Source: Gonocerus acuteangulatus
Taxonomy: Eukaryota > Arthropoda > Insecta > Hemiptera > Coreidae
Direction of reading: 5' to 3'
Length of the DNA stretch: 64,000 bases
Assembly (NCBI GenBank): GCA_946811695.1
Contig: OX328128.1
Coordinates: 30,571,562 to 30,635,561, forward strand
Under the pieces are notes generated by a model that worked only from the letters and a program-made list of their open reading frames with translations, was not told the origin of the DNA and ran no database searches. Of the stretch, positions 20,989 to 32,400 are shown one piece after another. Numbering within the stretch: position 1 is the stretch's first letter; each line of letters begins with the position of its first letter. Both the position numbers and the translations under genes were made by a program.

Positions 20989-21716
20989 CCTGAACGGGCT
21001 TCTTCCTACTGATGAGTTTACTTACACGCTAACTTGTGCACGAGTAGTTGTCACTAGTCAATAACCCAGCTTTGTAAGAATGACAAGCTTTCATGGCAAG
21101 TACTAAGGTCATAAAAAATAGACCTTACACCGGTTGCTAATCCTCCACTGCTCAATCCTAGACTAAAGTATAGTTTTCTTACAGGACCCACTTAAAACAG
21201 TACCCGAGCTGACAAAATCCATAGCTTGAAAACAAAGCGAAGTTTCCACTGGACAAGAGATTGGTGTGCAAGTATTGTATAACTGGTCAGTGGAATCTAT
21301 CCAGTTGGTTTTTCATTCCTTCATTTAGTCAGGCGTGAAATAGTTTCCAATTGCTGGTCCCCGGCCACCGTTGCATTCCATCTCAAATTCTTTAAATGAA
21401 ACCGATTTCTCTTAAAACACTATAAAAAAAAAAAAAAAAAAAAAATACATGTAGATATATCTCATTATGAATGAATGAATGGTTTTATTTATTATTGATG
21501 TTTCAATATTTTTAGAATGTATGTATACAAAAAACATGTCTAGAATGGGCATCTGTCCGTCCGTTTAAAATGTGTTTTAGCGTGGTTCCCCCCTCCCTCC
21601 ATAGGGAGGAAACCGCTTATAAGGTTGACCTCATGACGCAATCCGGAAGTGCCATCTACAAATGTTTACGTTTCAGAACCCCTAGAGAACGAAAATAACG
21701 GTGGTTCAAATTTGTG

Positions 21717-21718
<2 letters not shown>

Positions 21719-21762
<44 letters not shown>
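21719..21762. repeat. (TA)n microsatellite
   Basis: About 21 TA units followed by a short (CA)n and 'aaaaatggtccgattttgat', similar to the start of G2. Confidence 0.9.
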
Positions 21763-21770
<8 letters not shown>

Positions 21771-22116
21771 TCTGTAGCTCAGGGAAAAATGGTCCGATTT
21801 TGATTAAATACGGTACAAAAATGCGACCCCAAAGTAGCGCACTTCCTCCTCACCCCTTGTATATTTCCTCCTCCGTTCCGGAGAGGTTTTTACGGACTTC
21901 CCGCTTAAATCCTATTCAATTAAGGTTAATTTCCTTGTTACTTCCTCTTCACATCTTGTTTACCTTCTTTTAATTAAGACGTATCCACGATCTTAAACAT
22001 ATTCCAGTGAACAGGAAGTGAGGCGTAACGTCATTTCAGTGCAAACTTTTGTTGACCCCAGCCATGAGCTAACCGAAATACGCTAAAGCATATGAGCTGC
22101 TGAAACATGTTCCATG

Positions 22117-22152
<36 letters not shown>

Positions 22153-22284
22153 GATTAAGAAGAAATTCTACTAATGTTTTGACTGAACAGCATTGTAGAA
22201 AAAAACTGGAATCCAACTTATTTATAGATAATTATTATATCCACTTTTTTTTTACAAAAAAAGACACAGATAAGTGTGCTCGTG

Positions 22285-22450
22285 AGTGTTAAGGTGTGAG
22301 CACAGCGTGTCAAGGTCGTGAGTTCGATTCCCACTAGGGTTGGTGGGTTTTCTTTTGAAAAAATAAAAACATCAGCCCTATCCTGGCTAGAAAAGGCCTG
22401 TAACCTATAGATAACTTGTCCTGAACCTCTGTAAAAATTATAAATGGGCC
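22285..22450 (+). mobile_element. SINE family B copy
   Basis: A tRNA-like box B (GTCGTGAGTTCGATTCCCAC) near 22,315 is followed by the conserved body 'cctatcctggctagaaaagg' and 'ctgtaacctatagataac'. The same body occurs at 34,965-35,225, 59,350-59,529 and, in part, 25,066-25,120 (+) and 57,280-57,330 (-). Box A is poor here. Confidence 0.7.
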
Positions 22451-22676
22451 TTACAATTATTTTTAAAAAATATTAACCTCACACAATTCTTATAAATCAT
22501 ATTGTTTCGATTCAGGCCTAACATCACTAAAGAGCTTACTTTCCATTTAAACATATGTCTTATATATAAAAACGATTTTATAGAATTCCTATAGTTTTCG
22601 TAAGAGATAACTTTTCATAAAGTTCAATTTGCAGGTTCTTTTCTTTTTTTTTTTTACTGCATTTTGTTGAATAATA

Positions 22677-25600
22677 ATGCCACCAGTAGAGAATACAGAA
22701 GAAGAGGCGGGAATGGAAGAAGAGGAAGACAAGAAGTTGATACCCTTGTACAGTCTGCTTCCTCCACCTGTCCGTCGGAGGATCAGGGCTTTGAAGAAGA
22801 TACAGTATCAAACTATACTTCTGGAAGCTAAGTTCTTCCAGGATGTTCATAAGCTAGAATGCAAGTAAGATTATCATTTTTCAATTTGTAGTTAATTGTA
22901 ATAATAAATAACCTACAGGTATCCAAGGGTGATAACCTATTTATAATCCGTCCTAGTTATAATCCAGATAATTACATACAAGTTGATTAAAACAGGAAAA
23001 GTAAAACAAAATAAAAATAATACAGTATTTGGAAGATGACAACCAATACTGTACAGTAATTGTTGTACTTCCAGTGGTGGAGGTTCCACAATAGGATCGG
23101 CTAAGTAAGTTTATCTCGGGGCCACTGTCTATTAAGCCGCCTGGGAGGATTGTCTGGTGAGTTTGGAAACGGATTTTAGGACGGTCAACGACAGATGGGA
23201 TGTTAAGATCATTGCGAAGAATTTTGTTGGATACATCTTTATAGGACTTTAGAATTGAAATATTTATTTGACTTATTATGCCACTACTACTGGATTTTTT
23301 GATTACTTAAAGCTTTTCCTGCACTCAGATAGTCATTTATTATGGGTACACTGTTCTGGAAATATTTGTGTGCGAACTTTAATACTTGTTAAATAGCATA
23401 AAGCTCCTCGGAGAATCTTGATTTTCCTTATGCAAATTGCTTTTATTGATAACATCATCTGTTATCAATGCCATGGCGCACAGTGGTCCGCCACGTGCTT
23501 TATAATAAGAAAACCTTCAAAAACGGGAAGTATTCAATTTAAAAAGTCATATTTTACTCAGGGAGTGGAGAGATGTATAGCTCACAATTTATTTTTGATT
23601 GCTGCGTCGAATAAAGTAACAACCAATGTAATACTGTAAACTGTTCTCGACGAATTCCTAATTCTTAAAAATTGCGCGTAAACGAATAAATTTAACAGTT
23701 TCATGCGGATTAGAAGATGGATGTTTGGTAACTTGTTAGCACAAAATGTTTAACAACTCTTGACAGAAAATAAAAATGTGTAAGTCGTTTTTCGTATAAT
23801 AATCGCATCAGCAATTGAAACTCTCATTTTATTAGGCTGTGCACAAATACGGCCGAGTAGGCGACGACAATCATAGCACAGGAAACTTAAAACATATTCT
23901 TCTAGGTATGGGCGTATATAAGGGGGGGGGCTACAGCCCCCCCCCCCCTAAACCGTAACAAATGTGTCATAAAACCCTTAAAAATGAATTAAATAAGTAA
24001 GCTTTAACCACTTTTTTTCTCAATTCGAAGTTGCAACTCTACTGTTGCAAACCAATATATTAAATACATATAATATACCATTAGGGGGGGAGGAGGTGTT
24101 TGTTAAATTGTTAACAAACAATTTGACTCCAGAATAAACCCACCCTCTAAGGTGACCCAATTTTACTGGTCCAACAGACTGGTTCAATAATTCGTTATGG
24201 TGCCTGAAACAGATCCTTGTCATAACAAACAATTAAAAAATAGTGCGGAGCATTTGTCGAAGGAAACAACTGTTAAAAAATGGAATTTTTGCAATCATGT
24301 GATCATCATCATAGTAATCCTATGATGTGGGAATCTATTATTTTACTATGCACATCTCATGAATTTTATGTGCAATCATTAGATTTAAGCAAAACAAAAC
24401 TTGAACTCAATTTTTCTGAATGCAGACACTTAAATTACAGAATAATGCTATATTTTCACTGCCTCTATATCATTGCTTCTACACCGAATCTAAGAGGGGG
24501 ACTGATGGAGCTGCAGCCCCCCCCCCCTCGAAATTGGTAAAATGTATCATAAAAACCTTGAAAATAAATTAAATAAGATCACTTAGTTCAGGAAAATAGT
24601 TTTTAGTGGGTGTAGTAGCTTTTTAATTGGCTAACTATTCCAAGTTCTAAATTGTCGGTATTCCATACCCCCCCCCCCTAAAATTCTCCCAGCCCCTCCC
24701 GAAATTATTTTCTATATACGCCCATGTTCTACACACTAGATGTGCTCTCAGCAAAATATTTTAGACAGGAAACATTGTTTTGACTGAACAAGTTGGGTCC
24801 GATGGGCCAATATTTGTTTTTGTTTTCAAATGTTAAGTTCTATGTGAGCTATTGGTACATATTTAGTCATTTATTAGAATGTATATGTTTGTTCAGTATA
24901 ATAATTGCAGGAGTACATATATCGTTCTGGTAGATTTAATCATTGTAAGTACAACGACTCTTTCAATGTCATGTTGTCATTTTTGATGGGAGGAATGAAT
25001 AAATTTAAATGGACCATTTAATAAATGGTCCATCTTGGAGGGAGGGTTAACTCATAGCCAAATTGTTAATACTATCCTGTAATAGGTTGGTAACCTGTAG
25101 ATAACCTGTCCTAAAATCCGTTGTTAACCCTTTCCTTACTAAAGACTTCTGTAGAAGTCGAAGTTTGCCGTGCCCCTGGAACGACCCTTCTCTCTCGCTT
25201 ACCAGTTCCCTACGGCTAACTTTTCCAGGAGTTTGACCTTGGGGCTATTAAGCAAGGATTTAGAGAAGCTTTAGCTATTTATTTTACCACTGGTCGCCGG
25301 AAAAATTAACTATTTTGTCGAGAGAAAGCTACGGATTATGGATACATGGGTCGGGATCGTAAGAATTAACATCGGCAGTGTTAGATCCAACTCGATTCCA
25401 ATCGGAAAGGATGATGTATTTTTATTGTCTTTAATAAAAAAAGGCTATTTATTTATTTAGCTTCTTTGATTAATACCTATATCATAAAAAAATAATATTT
25501 TTCGTACTAAAAAGTATAGAGTATAAAAAAATATTTATTGGAGCATCTAATTATATAATTCAACCTAAATATTTAGAGCTAAAAGTAAACGTAAATGAAT

Positions 25601-27129
25601 AATAAAATGCAGTTTTCCTACGATCAGAAATGTTAAGGGAAGAAATTATATAAACGTTTTTACGCACGTCGAGAGGAGGGCGAAAATAGCTTCCGTAACT
25701 AGAGCCCGGCCAGGTAGAGAGATCGCCGTACAACAGGGTCGGTCAGCCCGCACTAACCGCCGTAAGCTAAGAGTTAATAATAAATGGACGTTAAAATTTA
25801 AATTAAATAAACTACTCTAATGGTCAACATTTTTGTTATGTGACAACAAAACTGGAGCAAACAAATGAGAAAGATGTGTTGTTAAAATAAACTGAACAGA
25901 TCCATTTAGAATACAGGTTTACTCTGGAACCAAATTATTAATTTGAACATAATTTTAATAATGGATTCATCTATTAATAACAAATGTTTTTGTTATTTAC
26001 AATTAGTACTTACATATTAGCTACACATCAGGTTAGAGAAGTGGGTATCGTTCACCGTTATGTCGAAACTCTAGTCAACCCAACTCGTTGACAATATTAA
26101 TAAAGGGTCATTCCGTCGCCATATTAGCACAAATTCAGTAGACGTTTGCGCACCCCCTTCTCTAACCTGAGGTGTAGCTAATACGGAAGTACCTATACAT
26201 TTACGAATATTGAGAGTAATACAATTAAATGTTTCAGATATGCCAACTTGTATGCCCAGGGCTTCACAAAACGAGAGAATATTGTGACTGGCAACGTCGA
26301 GCCAAATGATGACGACTGTGACTTCAACGAGGGCTATGAAAGCCCTGATGATGACGATCCTACAGTGAAAGAGCTTCGAAGTAGATTGAGTATCACGAAG
26401 CAGATCGAATCTGGGGCTGGGGGTATCCCGGAGTTCTGGTTGACAGTCCTTAAGAATGTGGAGTTGACAAGCGACATGGTATATCCTCACGACGAACCAA
26501 TTCTAAGGCACTTGACCGACATAAAGGTCAGTCTAAAGGAGACAGATCCAATGGGCTTTACACTATCCTTCCATTTCACACCCAATCCATATTTCTCCAA
26601 TAAGATCCTCACCAAGGAGTACGAGATGAAGTGTGCTCCTGATCAAGCTACTCCCTGGATGTTCGAAGGGCCAGAAATTGTCAAAGCGAAGGGTTGTAAG
26701 ATTGACTGGCAGAAGGGAATGGACGTTACAATGAAGACAATTCAGAAGAAACAGAGACACAAGACTAAGGGAACTCAGGTGAGAACAGTTCTGAAGACAG
26801 TCAAGAACGACTCTTTCTTCAATTTCTTCAATCCCGTGGAGCTGCCTGAAGAACCCAGTGAAGGATTCCCCTTCGAGGAGGTGCAGTCCCTTCAAGATCT
26901 AGACTACGAGGTCGGCAGCTTCATCCGTGAGAAGCTTGTACCCCACGCTGTGCTATACTACACGGGCGAGGCACTCGAAGACGAGTCTGAATCGGAGGAG
27001 TCCAGCTCGGAAGAGGAATCAGGCGACGAAAGGGGAGGAGATGCAGACGAGAATGAAGACGACTGTTCTTCAGACAGATCCAGCGATGATGCGGGAAGCG
27101 GAGATGCAGGATCAGACATCGGCCAGTAG
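22677..27129 (+). CDS. NAP1-family histone chaperone
   Basis: Nucleosome assembly protein 1 family members bind histones H2A-H2B, shuttle them and help deposit them on DNA. There are two exons: 22677-22864 and 26238-27129 (stop TAG), 359 residues; the junction restores CKYANLYAQGF, matching the family's RKYAxLYxPLF. Visible family blocks are RRRIRALKKIQ and EAKFFQDVHKLE (dimerisation helix), GIPEFWLTVLKNV, DMVYPHDEPILRHLTDIKV, FTPNPYFSNKILTKEY, CKIDWQKGMDVTMKT, QRHKTKGTQVRTV, NDSFFNFFNP and SVLYxTGEA-like AVLYYTGEALEDE, then an acidic Glu/Ser/Asp tail. It lacks the long acidic N-terminus of the best-known members and shows no CAAX end. Its short two-exon structure and many substitutions suggest a diverged paralogue. 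The start was chosen as the only ATG giving the acidic lead and the helix. An AATAAA is at 27,182. Confidence 0.93.
23909..24727. mobile_element. GGGCG-type MITE, expanded copy
   Basis: This starts ATGGGCGTATATAAGG (23,909) and ends TATATACGCCCAT (24,727). Both inner ends hold the C/G runs and 'taaaacccttaaaaatgaat' of the family. A middle part (24,000-24,480) is extra, and a second family-like start at about 24,490 suggests two copies or an internal insertion. It has no clear duplication and lies inside the NAP1 intron. Confidence 0.65.
25124..25777. mobile_element. piggyBac-like TTAA element
   Basis: A 654-bp segment bounded by TTAA on each side. Its ends are TTAACCCTTTCCTTAC on the left and GTAAGCTAAGAGTTAA on the right, inverted and about 80 percent alike. 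piggyBac elements duplicate TTAA and begin with C-rich ends. There is no transposase. A similar left end is at 47,480 and a related inner segment (GGTCGGTCAGCCC) is at 57,985-58,000. It lies in the NAP1 intron. Confidence 0.7.
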
Positions 27130-27181
27130 CAAGGAGATTGTGTTCGTTTTGTCATTTTCATGTTACCGTTCTTATCATTTA

Positions 27182-27187
27182 AATAAA
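27182..27187 (+). terminator. Polyadenylation signal of the NAP1-family gene
   Basis: AATAAA, 53 bases after the stop codon at 27,127-27,129. Confidence 0.65.
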
Positions 27188-27416
27188 CAATTATTCATGT
27201 TTCCTAATCTCATTTACTTAATGCCGTTGTATAATTTCCTATCGGATTTAGCCTAACCATATAATAAACATTCTTCTCGCTGAAATATGGCGAAAGTCAA
27301 TTATAAAAAACACAATTACTTCAGCTTCAAATCTTTTATTCCTTGCTCTACAGGTTCTACGGTCATCCGCCGCCCCTTCAGGAGTTTATAACTAAAACTC
27401 AAATAATATAAAATAA

Positions 27417-27615
27417 AGGGTGCCCTCGTGGAAGAGTGGGTAACGCATCAGATTCCTACCTAAAGAGATTCGAGTACCTCCTGCAGCAGGTTGAGTTCTT
27501 TCATCTATGGACCCATCGAAAAAATTCACTGCTGCACCATGATTTTTAGGAAGTGAACTTATAGAATCCTGGCGCTAATAACGTAGATTTTGATGTGGCG
27601 TGAAAATAAATAAAT
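27417..27615 (+). mobile_element. SINE family C copy
   Basis: A tRNA-like head (GCCCTCGTGGAAGAGTGG, then CTGCAGCAGGTTGAG) and a body (CACTGCTGCACCATG) matching the copy at 53,401. It ends in (AAAT)n. Box B is damaged (GATTCGAGTACC). Confidence 0.65.
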
Positions 27616-28117
27616 AAAAAACGTACATCTGGGGACTACACTTCTTCTAGAAATGGTCATAATCAGATTTAATAATCGATAATCAGCTGATTTTTCTGTC
27701 CACCATAATAGATCTTTGAGTTTATGGAAGGTTTAGCCCCAATGGCTGTTTTTAATTTTGAATGATGTGACCAGAAATGGTTTTAGTTATAAGCTCTTGA
27801 AGAGGCGTCAGACGGGTGAAAAGTATAGGAAAGAATTAAACGAGTTGGAACTGTAAAAATTGTGTTTTTATTTAACGTACTACAGAATATTTAACCCAAA
27901 CAGGCTATGAATAATAATTACAAAATTGCATTTTGTCGCAACGATAATTGTGAATAGTATGAGTTCGTAAACAGTATAATTCACACTGGCAGTGGGTTTT
28001 AAAAGGCTTCTTGGTAGGTAAATAATGATCGCTGGGGAGTAGTTTTCACTTATCGGTTTTTCATTAGTCTGAAAAATCCCGCATTTCATGGTGCATGTGC
28101 GAAACCGTACTTTTCTT

Positions 28118-28666
28118 GGTAATACTGAAGGAGAGTGTCCTCAGCACCGATTTTCTTCAAAATTTGCACTATAACGTATTTTGATGCACTAAACACGAAT
28201 CCGTTGAAAAAAAAAGTTGCTCGCAACTAGGAAAGAAGTTATTAAGCACTAAAGTTCACTGTTATGGAGGTTATAAAAGACGGGGTAAACAGCTTATATG
28301 TAAACACGCGCCTGCGCAATAGTCCTTAATGACGAAGTGTAATTGAAATTTAGACTCACCTGTGGTAGCTGACTTGGTCCTTTTGGGCATACGTGCTATG
28401 CGTTTCCGCTCGCTCCGCTTGCTCAAGAAAACATCAAAACCCCTAGTCAATCCAACTCGTAGAAATGAAAAGAATTCTACGGCCCAAAAGTCGTCCAAGG
28501 CAGTCTTCCCTAACCTTCATAACAGTGAACTTTTTTTTTAAATAACTTCTTTCCTAGTTGCGAGCAACTTTTTTTTTCAACGGATTCGTGTTTAGTGCAT
28601 CAAAATACGTTATAGTGCAAACTTTGAAAAAAATCGGTGCTGAGGACACTCTCCTTCAGTTTTACC
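28118..28666. mobile_element. Long-TIR element with 8-bp duplication
   Basis: A 549-bp element with inverted arms of about 140 bp (28,118-28,258 and 28,527-28,666). Its ends are GGTAATACTGAAGGAGAG and CTCTCCTTCAGTTTTACC, and the 8-bp duplication CTTTTCTT lies at 28,110-28,117 and 28,667-28,674. The arms share ACGTATTTTGATGCACTAAA and TCTTTCCTAGTT with the element at 3,841-6,419, and the interior shares TTTCCGCTCGCT. Long arms with an 8-bp duplication suit a hAT, P or Mutator-like origin; I cannot choose among them. Confidence 0.88.
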
Positions 28667-28679
28667 CTTTTCTTGGTTC

Positions 28680-29479
28680 TAATTTATTTCAGAGATCTTG
28701 AGGTCCAAATTCAAAATTGTAGGACAGGTCTAAAATCCAGGTTAAAAATATTGAGCATATCTGATTATTTTAACAGGCAACGTACAGAGAAGCACATGGT
28801 TTCATGGTTTAAAACATATTTCATAATCTGAGAATAATCTGTCTATTTCGTATCAAATTGCTTCTATTTCTTTCCAAATTCTGACGATTTATTCATTTTA
28901 TTTGACGGCTATTCATTGAAAACTCAGTTTTTAACATAGCAAATAAAAACCATTTGAAAAGACATTTTATTACACAAAAATTTCATTCATAGATTTCTTT
29001 AAATCGAAATTGAATGACGTAAAAAATATATGACGTCATTATTCCATATTGTATTTTATATATTTGGTTTATCATTCAAAAAACCCTCGAAATTGTAGTA
29101 TAAATTTAATAAAAGCAAATATTTATTAAATTATTAGTGAACTGATAGATAATTTAGATAATAATTATTGGATAAATTAGATAATCGATATTTTTGAGGG
29201 GGTGATGTTTTTGAATGTACAGTACTTAAGAACTTTGCTTTAATGGAGATTCAAAGATTTCTAATCAAAGATCAAGGTTGTTCCTATGATTCATTTGATA
29301 TCAGTTTAGTCTCGTCTTTGTACATAGTATTTGTGAGAGTAGAAGTTCTTAGTGACCTGATCGTATGAATTTCTTGTCTCTTATGAGTCGAAACAGGATT
29401 GAACCGATAGTTTTGCTCTTATCTTATCAGTGTTACATTTAAATTTTCTTTTTATTTAATACTAAGCAGGAATCAAATC
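28680..29479. other. Probable 5' flank of the iPLA2 gene
   Basis: AT-rich with no element recognised. The bases before the start read TAAGCAG then GAATCAAATC and the ATG, so a spliced 5' untranslated exon upstream is possible. No promoter motif stands out. Confidence 0.3.
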
Positions 29480-32400
29480 ATGGCCTGGTTAGGAAATTTA
29501 ATTAAAAGGGGGCTCCAAATAGGAGATTGTAATCCAAACAAAGTTCTAGAAGTTAAGTCTGAAAGATATAGTGACAGACAGATAATAAGTAGAGAAGATT
29601 GCATTGTACTTTATGCCCCTTCAGAAACAGAACCAAGATTTGAAATAGTTATGCATAGGCCTTGTTCGGAATCTCTTTCGCTAGCTTTTAGGTAATCTAT
29701 AACTTTTCTTTATGTGTACTTATAAGTTTTTAGCTTATTTGTTTGAAATGATGTTCTTTACAGCTTGTTTCGTTCCGAAGACCGAACTGAAGCAGAAACT
29801 AGGTTTATAGTAGTGAAGGACAAACTACCTTTTCTTTGTAATATATCCGCAAGTGTAAGTAAATGTTGGCATTAGTTTGAATTGTTGTTTTGTCATTGTA
29901 TTGAGCTTAAATTATTTAATTTTCCTTTAGGGGATTAATATTATTCAAAAATACTGTACAGTTCTTCAAGAAAGTCCTTCATTGAATATCTGTCATCTCG
30001 TTGTTTACTTCAATCTTGTAGATGCTCTTCAGAATCCTCAAGTAGCAAGGTAAGACTTTAACATATTCAATTTTTTTTTTTATTTCGGAGCCGTATGTCA
30101 TTTTGTTTTATAAATATAAACAAGTTAAAATTCTACAGAATTAGATATTCTTATAGATTGTTTGGCTACAAATTTCAGGAAAACTAATAATTTGTGTATT
30201 TCTCGTCAATTCTCTTACCGTCTAATTCTTGAAGGTCCTCATTGACCTATTGTTTGTTCTAGAATGGCGATTTCAGCAATTTTTTTTCCATACTTCCTGT
30301 AAAAAATCGACCTACATAGTAAACATAATCTATCAATTCAGTTTTTGAATATATATTTTACAAAAGTATAATGTTTACTGAAATTTAGCCATAATTAAAT
30401 CATTTCACCTACATGGCCGTTATAATTAAATACAAAGTTATCGCAGTTATGTGTATCGCATACCCTAACATATTTAATCTTTTACATACATGTATATAAA
30501 AGCTACATAAATGTACCTTTCATATGATTGTCATTCGTTTTTAATATCTTCAAATTGTTTAAATGTTTTGAACTCTGCACTTGTTGTTGAATCTAATTTT
30601 TCTAATCTTTTAATTTTAACCTTTGTACATGATTACTCAAAGAATCACTTTGCATAATATCTATTTTTTTTTTTTTATCCTTGTTTATATTGTTCATTTT
30701 CTTATACTGAAAAACTATTTTTGGAGTAATTTATTATTTAGGGAAATAATTGTCTTTATAGTGATGATTATGTGCATATTTTGTTATGAGCATATAGTGT
30801 GTTTATTTAAATGCATGACCAATGAATTTTTCTGATTGTTGGCTTTTGAAGGTCAATTTCTACCACTTGAATAACCGTTGTTTAACCCCTTAACGGGCAA
30901 GGGCCGCTTGAGCGGCCACTGCTAGCTAGAATTAAAAAATGACGCGAGTGAGGCGGAATTGGTTCCAATGCTTCCTGCTAGATGCCGGGGTGTGCCAAAA
31001 AATAGTATTTGGAGGTCTTGGGTCCGAGGAGCCGAGATATGACGAAGTTGACCGATAAAGCGGTCCTTGCCCATTCCCGCACTCGTCTTGTGTCGGTGTT
31101 GGCCGTGCATTATTGTCTCTCTGGATCACTCATCTTATCCGGAAATCGTTTCAAAGTATGTAATAATTCCTTTATACATTCTAGATTAGGAATTAATTGA
31201 TTTTAATTGAAATGAGTATATCGCTTACATGTTATTCATTGATTCGTCTCATAAGTACCTTACTCTCGTGAGACTGGAAGGAAAAAATACTTTTTTTGGC
31301 ATTGCTAATGAAATGTTTTTCTCAATTCTGTCTTAAATGATATTGTGGGCTAGCATTATACTATTATTATAATTTTTTTTTTTTTTTTTTTTATAAAGCA
31401 TGCCAATCTTAGAGTAACACCATCGAATGAACCATTTTCATTTTCGGAATCTTTGAGACTTAGAATCGGCTTTATGACGTACCGCAGGCATTGCATATCG
31501 GGGATTCCCAAAGCCTGGAATGAGCAAGGGCCGCTCAAGCGGCCTACCTCGTATTTATGGATACAATTTTTTTTTTTTATCATCCTGGGTTCATATTTAG
31601 TAAATGGATGCCCCCCAGACTCCCAAATATAAATTTAAAAAATTCCAACATAGCTAGCGAAATGTGCCCTTTAAAGGGTTAATAAAGACTATTTGTATTA
31701 GGTAAAACTGTACAGTGACGTAAACACTATCTCCATTCAGATAGGCAAAAAAGTTCAATTCCGTATGCACAAAATTCTGAATGAAATATCCCCGACTGTC
31801 TTAACGGGTTCAGACTAATTAAGTTGTGATTATAGTTAAAATATATTGCAAAGTTGAAATACGAAATGTAAGTTGATATTGTTAAGAACTGTTGAAACAA
31901 TTTAACTTATTTAAGCATATTAGGCTTGTAAATAATGCCGTAGATCGAAGGGGATCTTACACAATGCTCCAAATGCCAGATTCTCCATAACTGGAGAGAG
32001 AATGTTTCTTTATCTAGATGAAGAGTGAGATGCTTCCCTAACGGGAGCCAAACAAAGAGGAGACATTACCTCAACGATGCCTCTGTTAAAACCACCTGGC
32101 GAGAGAGAAATTTTGGCAGACTTATATCTGTCACAGCCTCCTAGACTAAAAAAGGACTAACTATTTTTCTTTCAAAAATATATTTTGTTACGGAAAAGTT
32201 AGTTGTATGTATTATTTTTTTAATTATTTGTAAATATAAAATATTTAATTTTAAATTGATTTAGTTGCACACGGTGTATACAATTTATTTCTGAGGCTAT
32301 AAGACGGCCTGCAATAACAGAAATGTGCAATTATCAGTTATTCTAAGTAAACTAGCCATCAAAATATGATTTTTCTTGAACTAATGAAATCTGTAAAGTA

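Noticed and set aside
24280..24540. An 86-residue protein
   Set aside because: It overlaps the GGGCG-type MITE, including its C run, and has no splice or similarity support.
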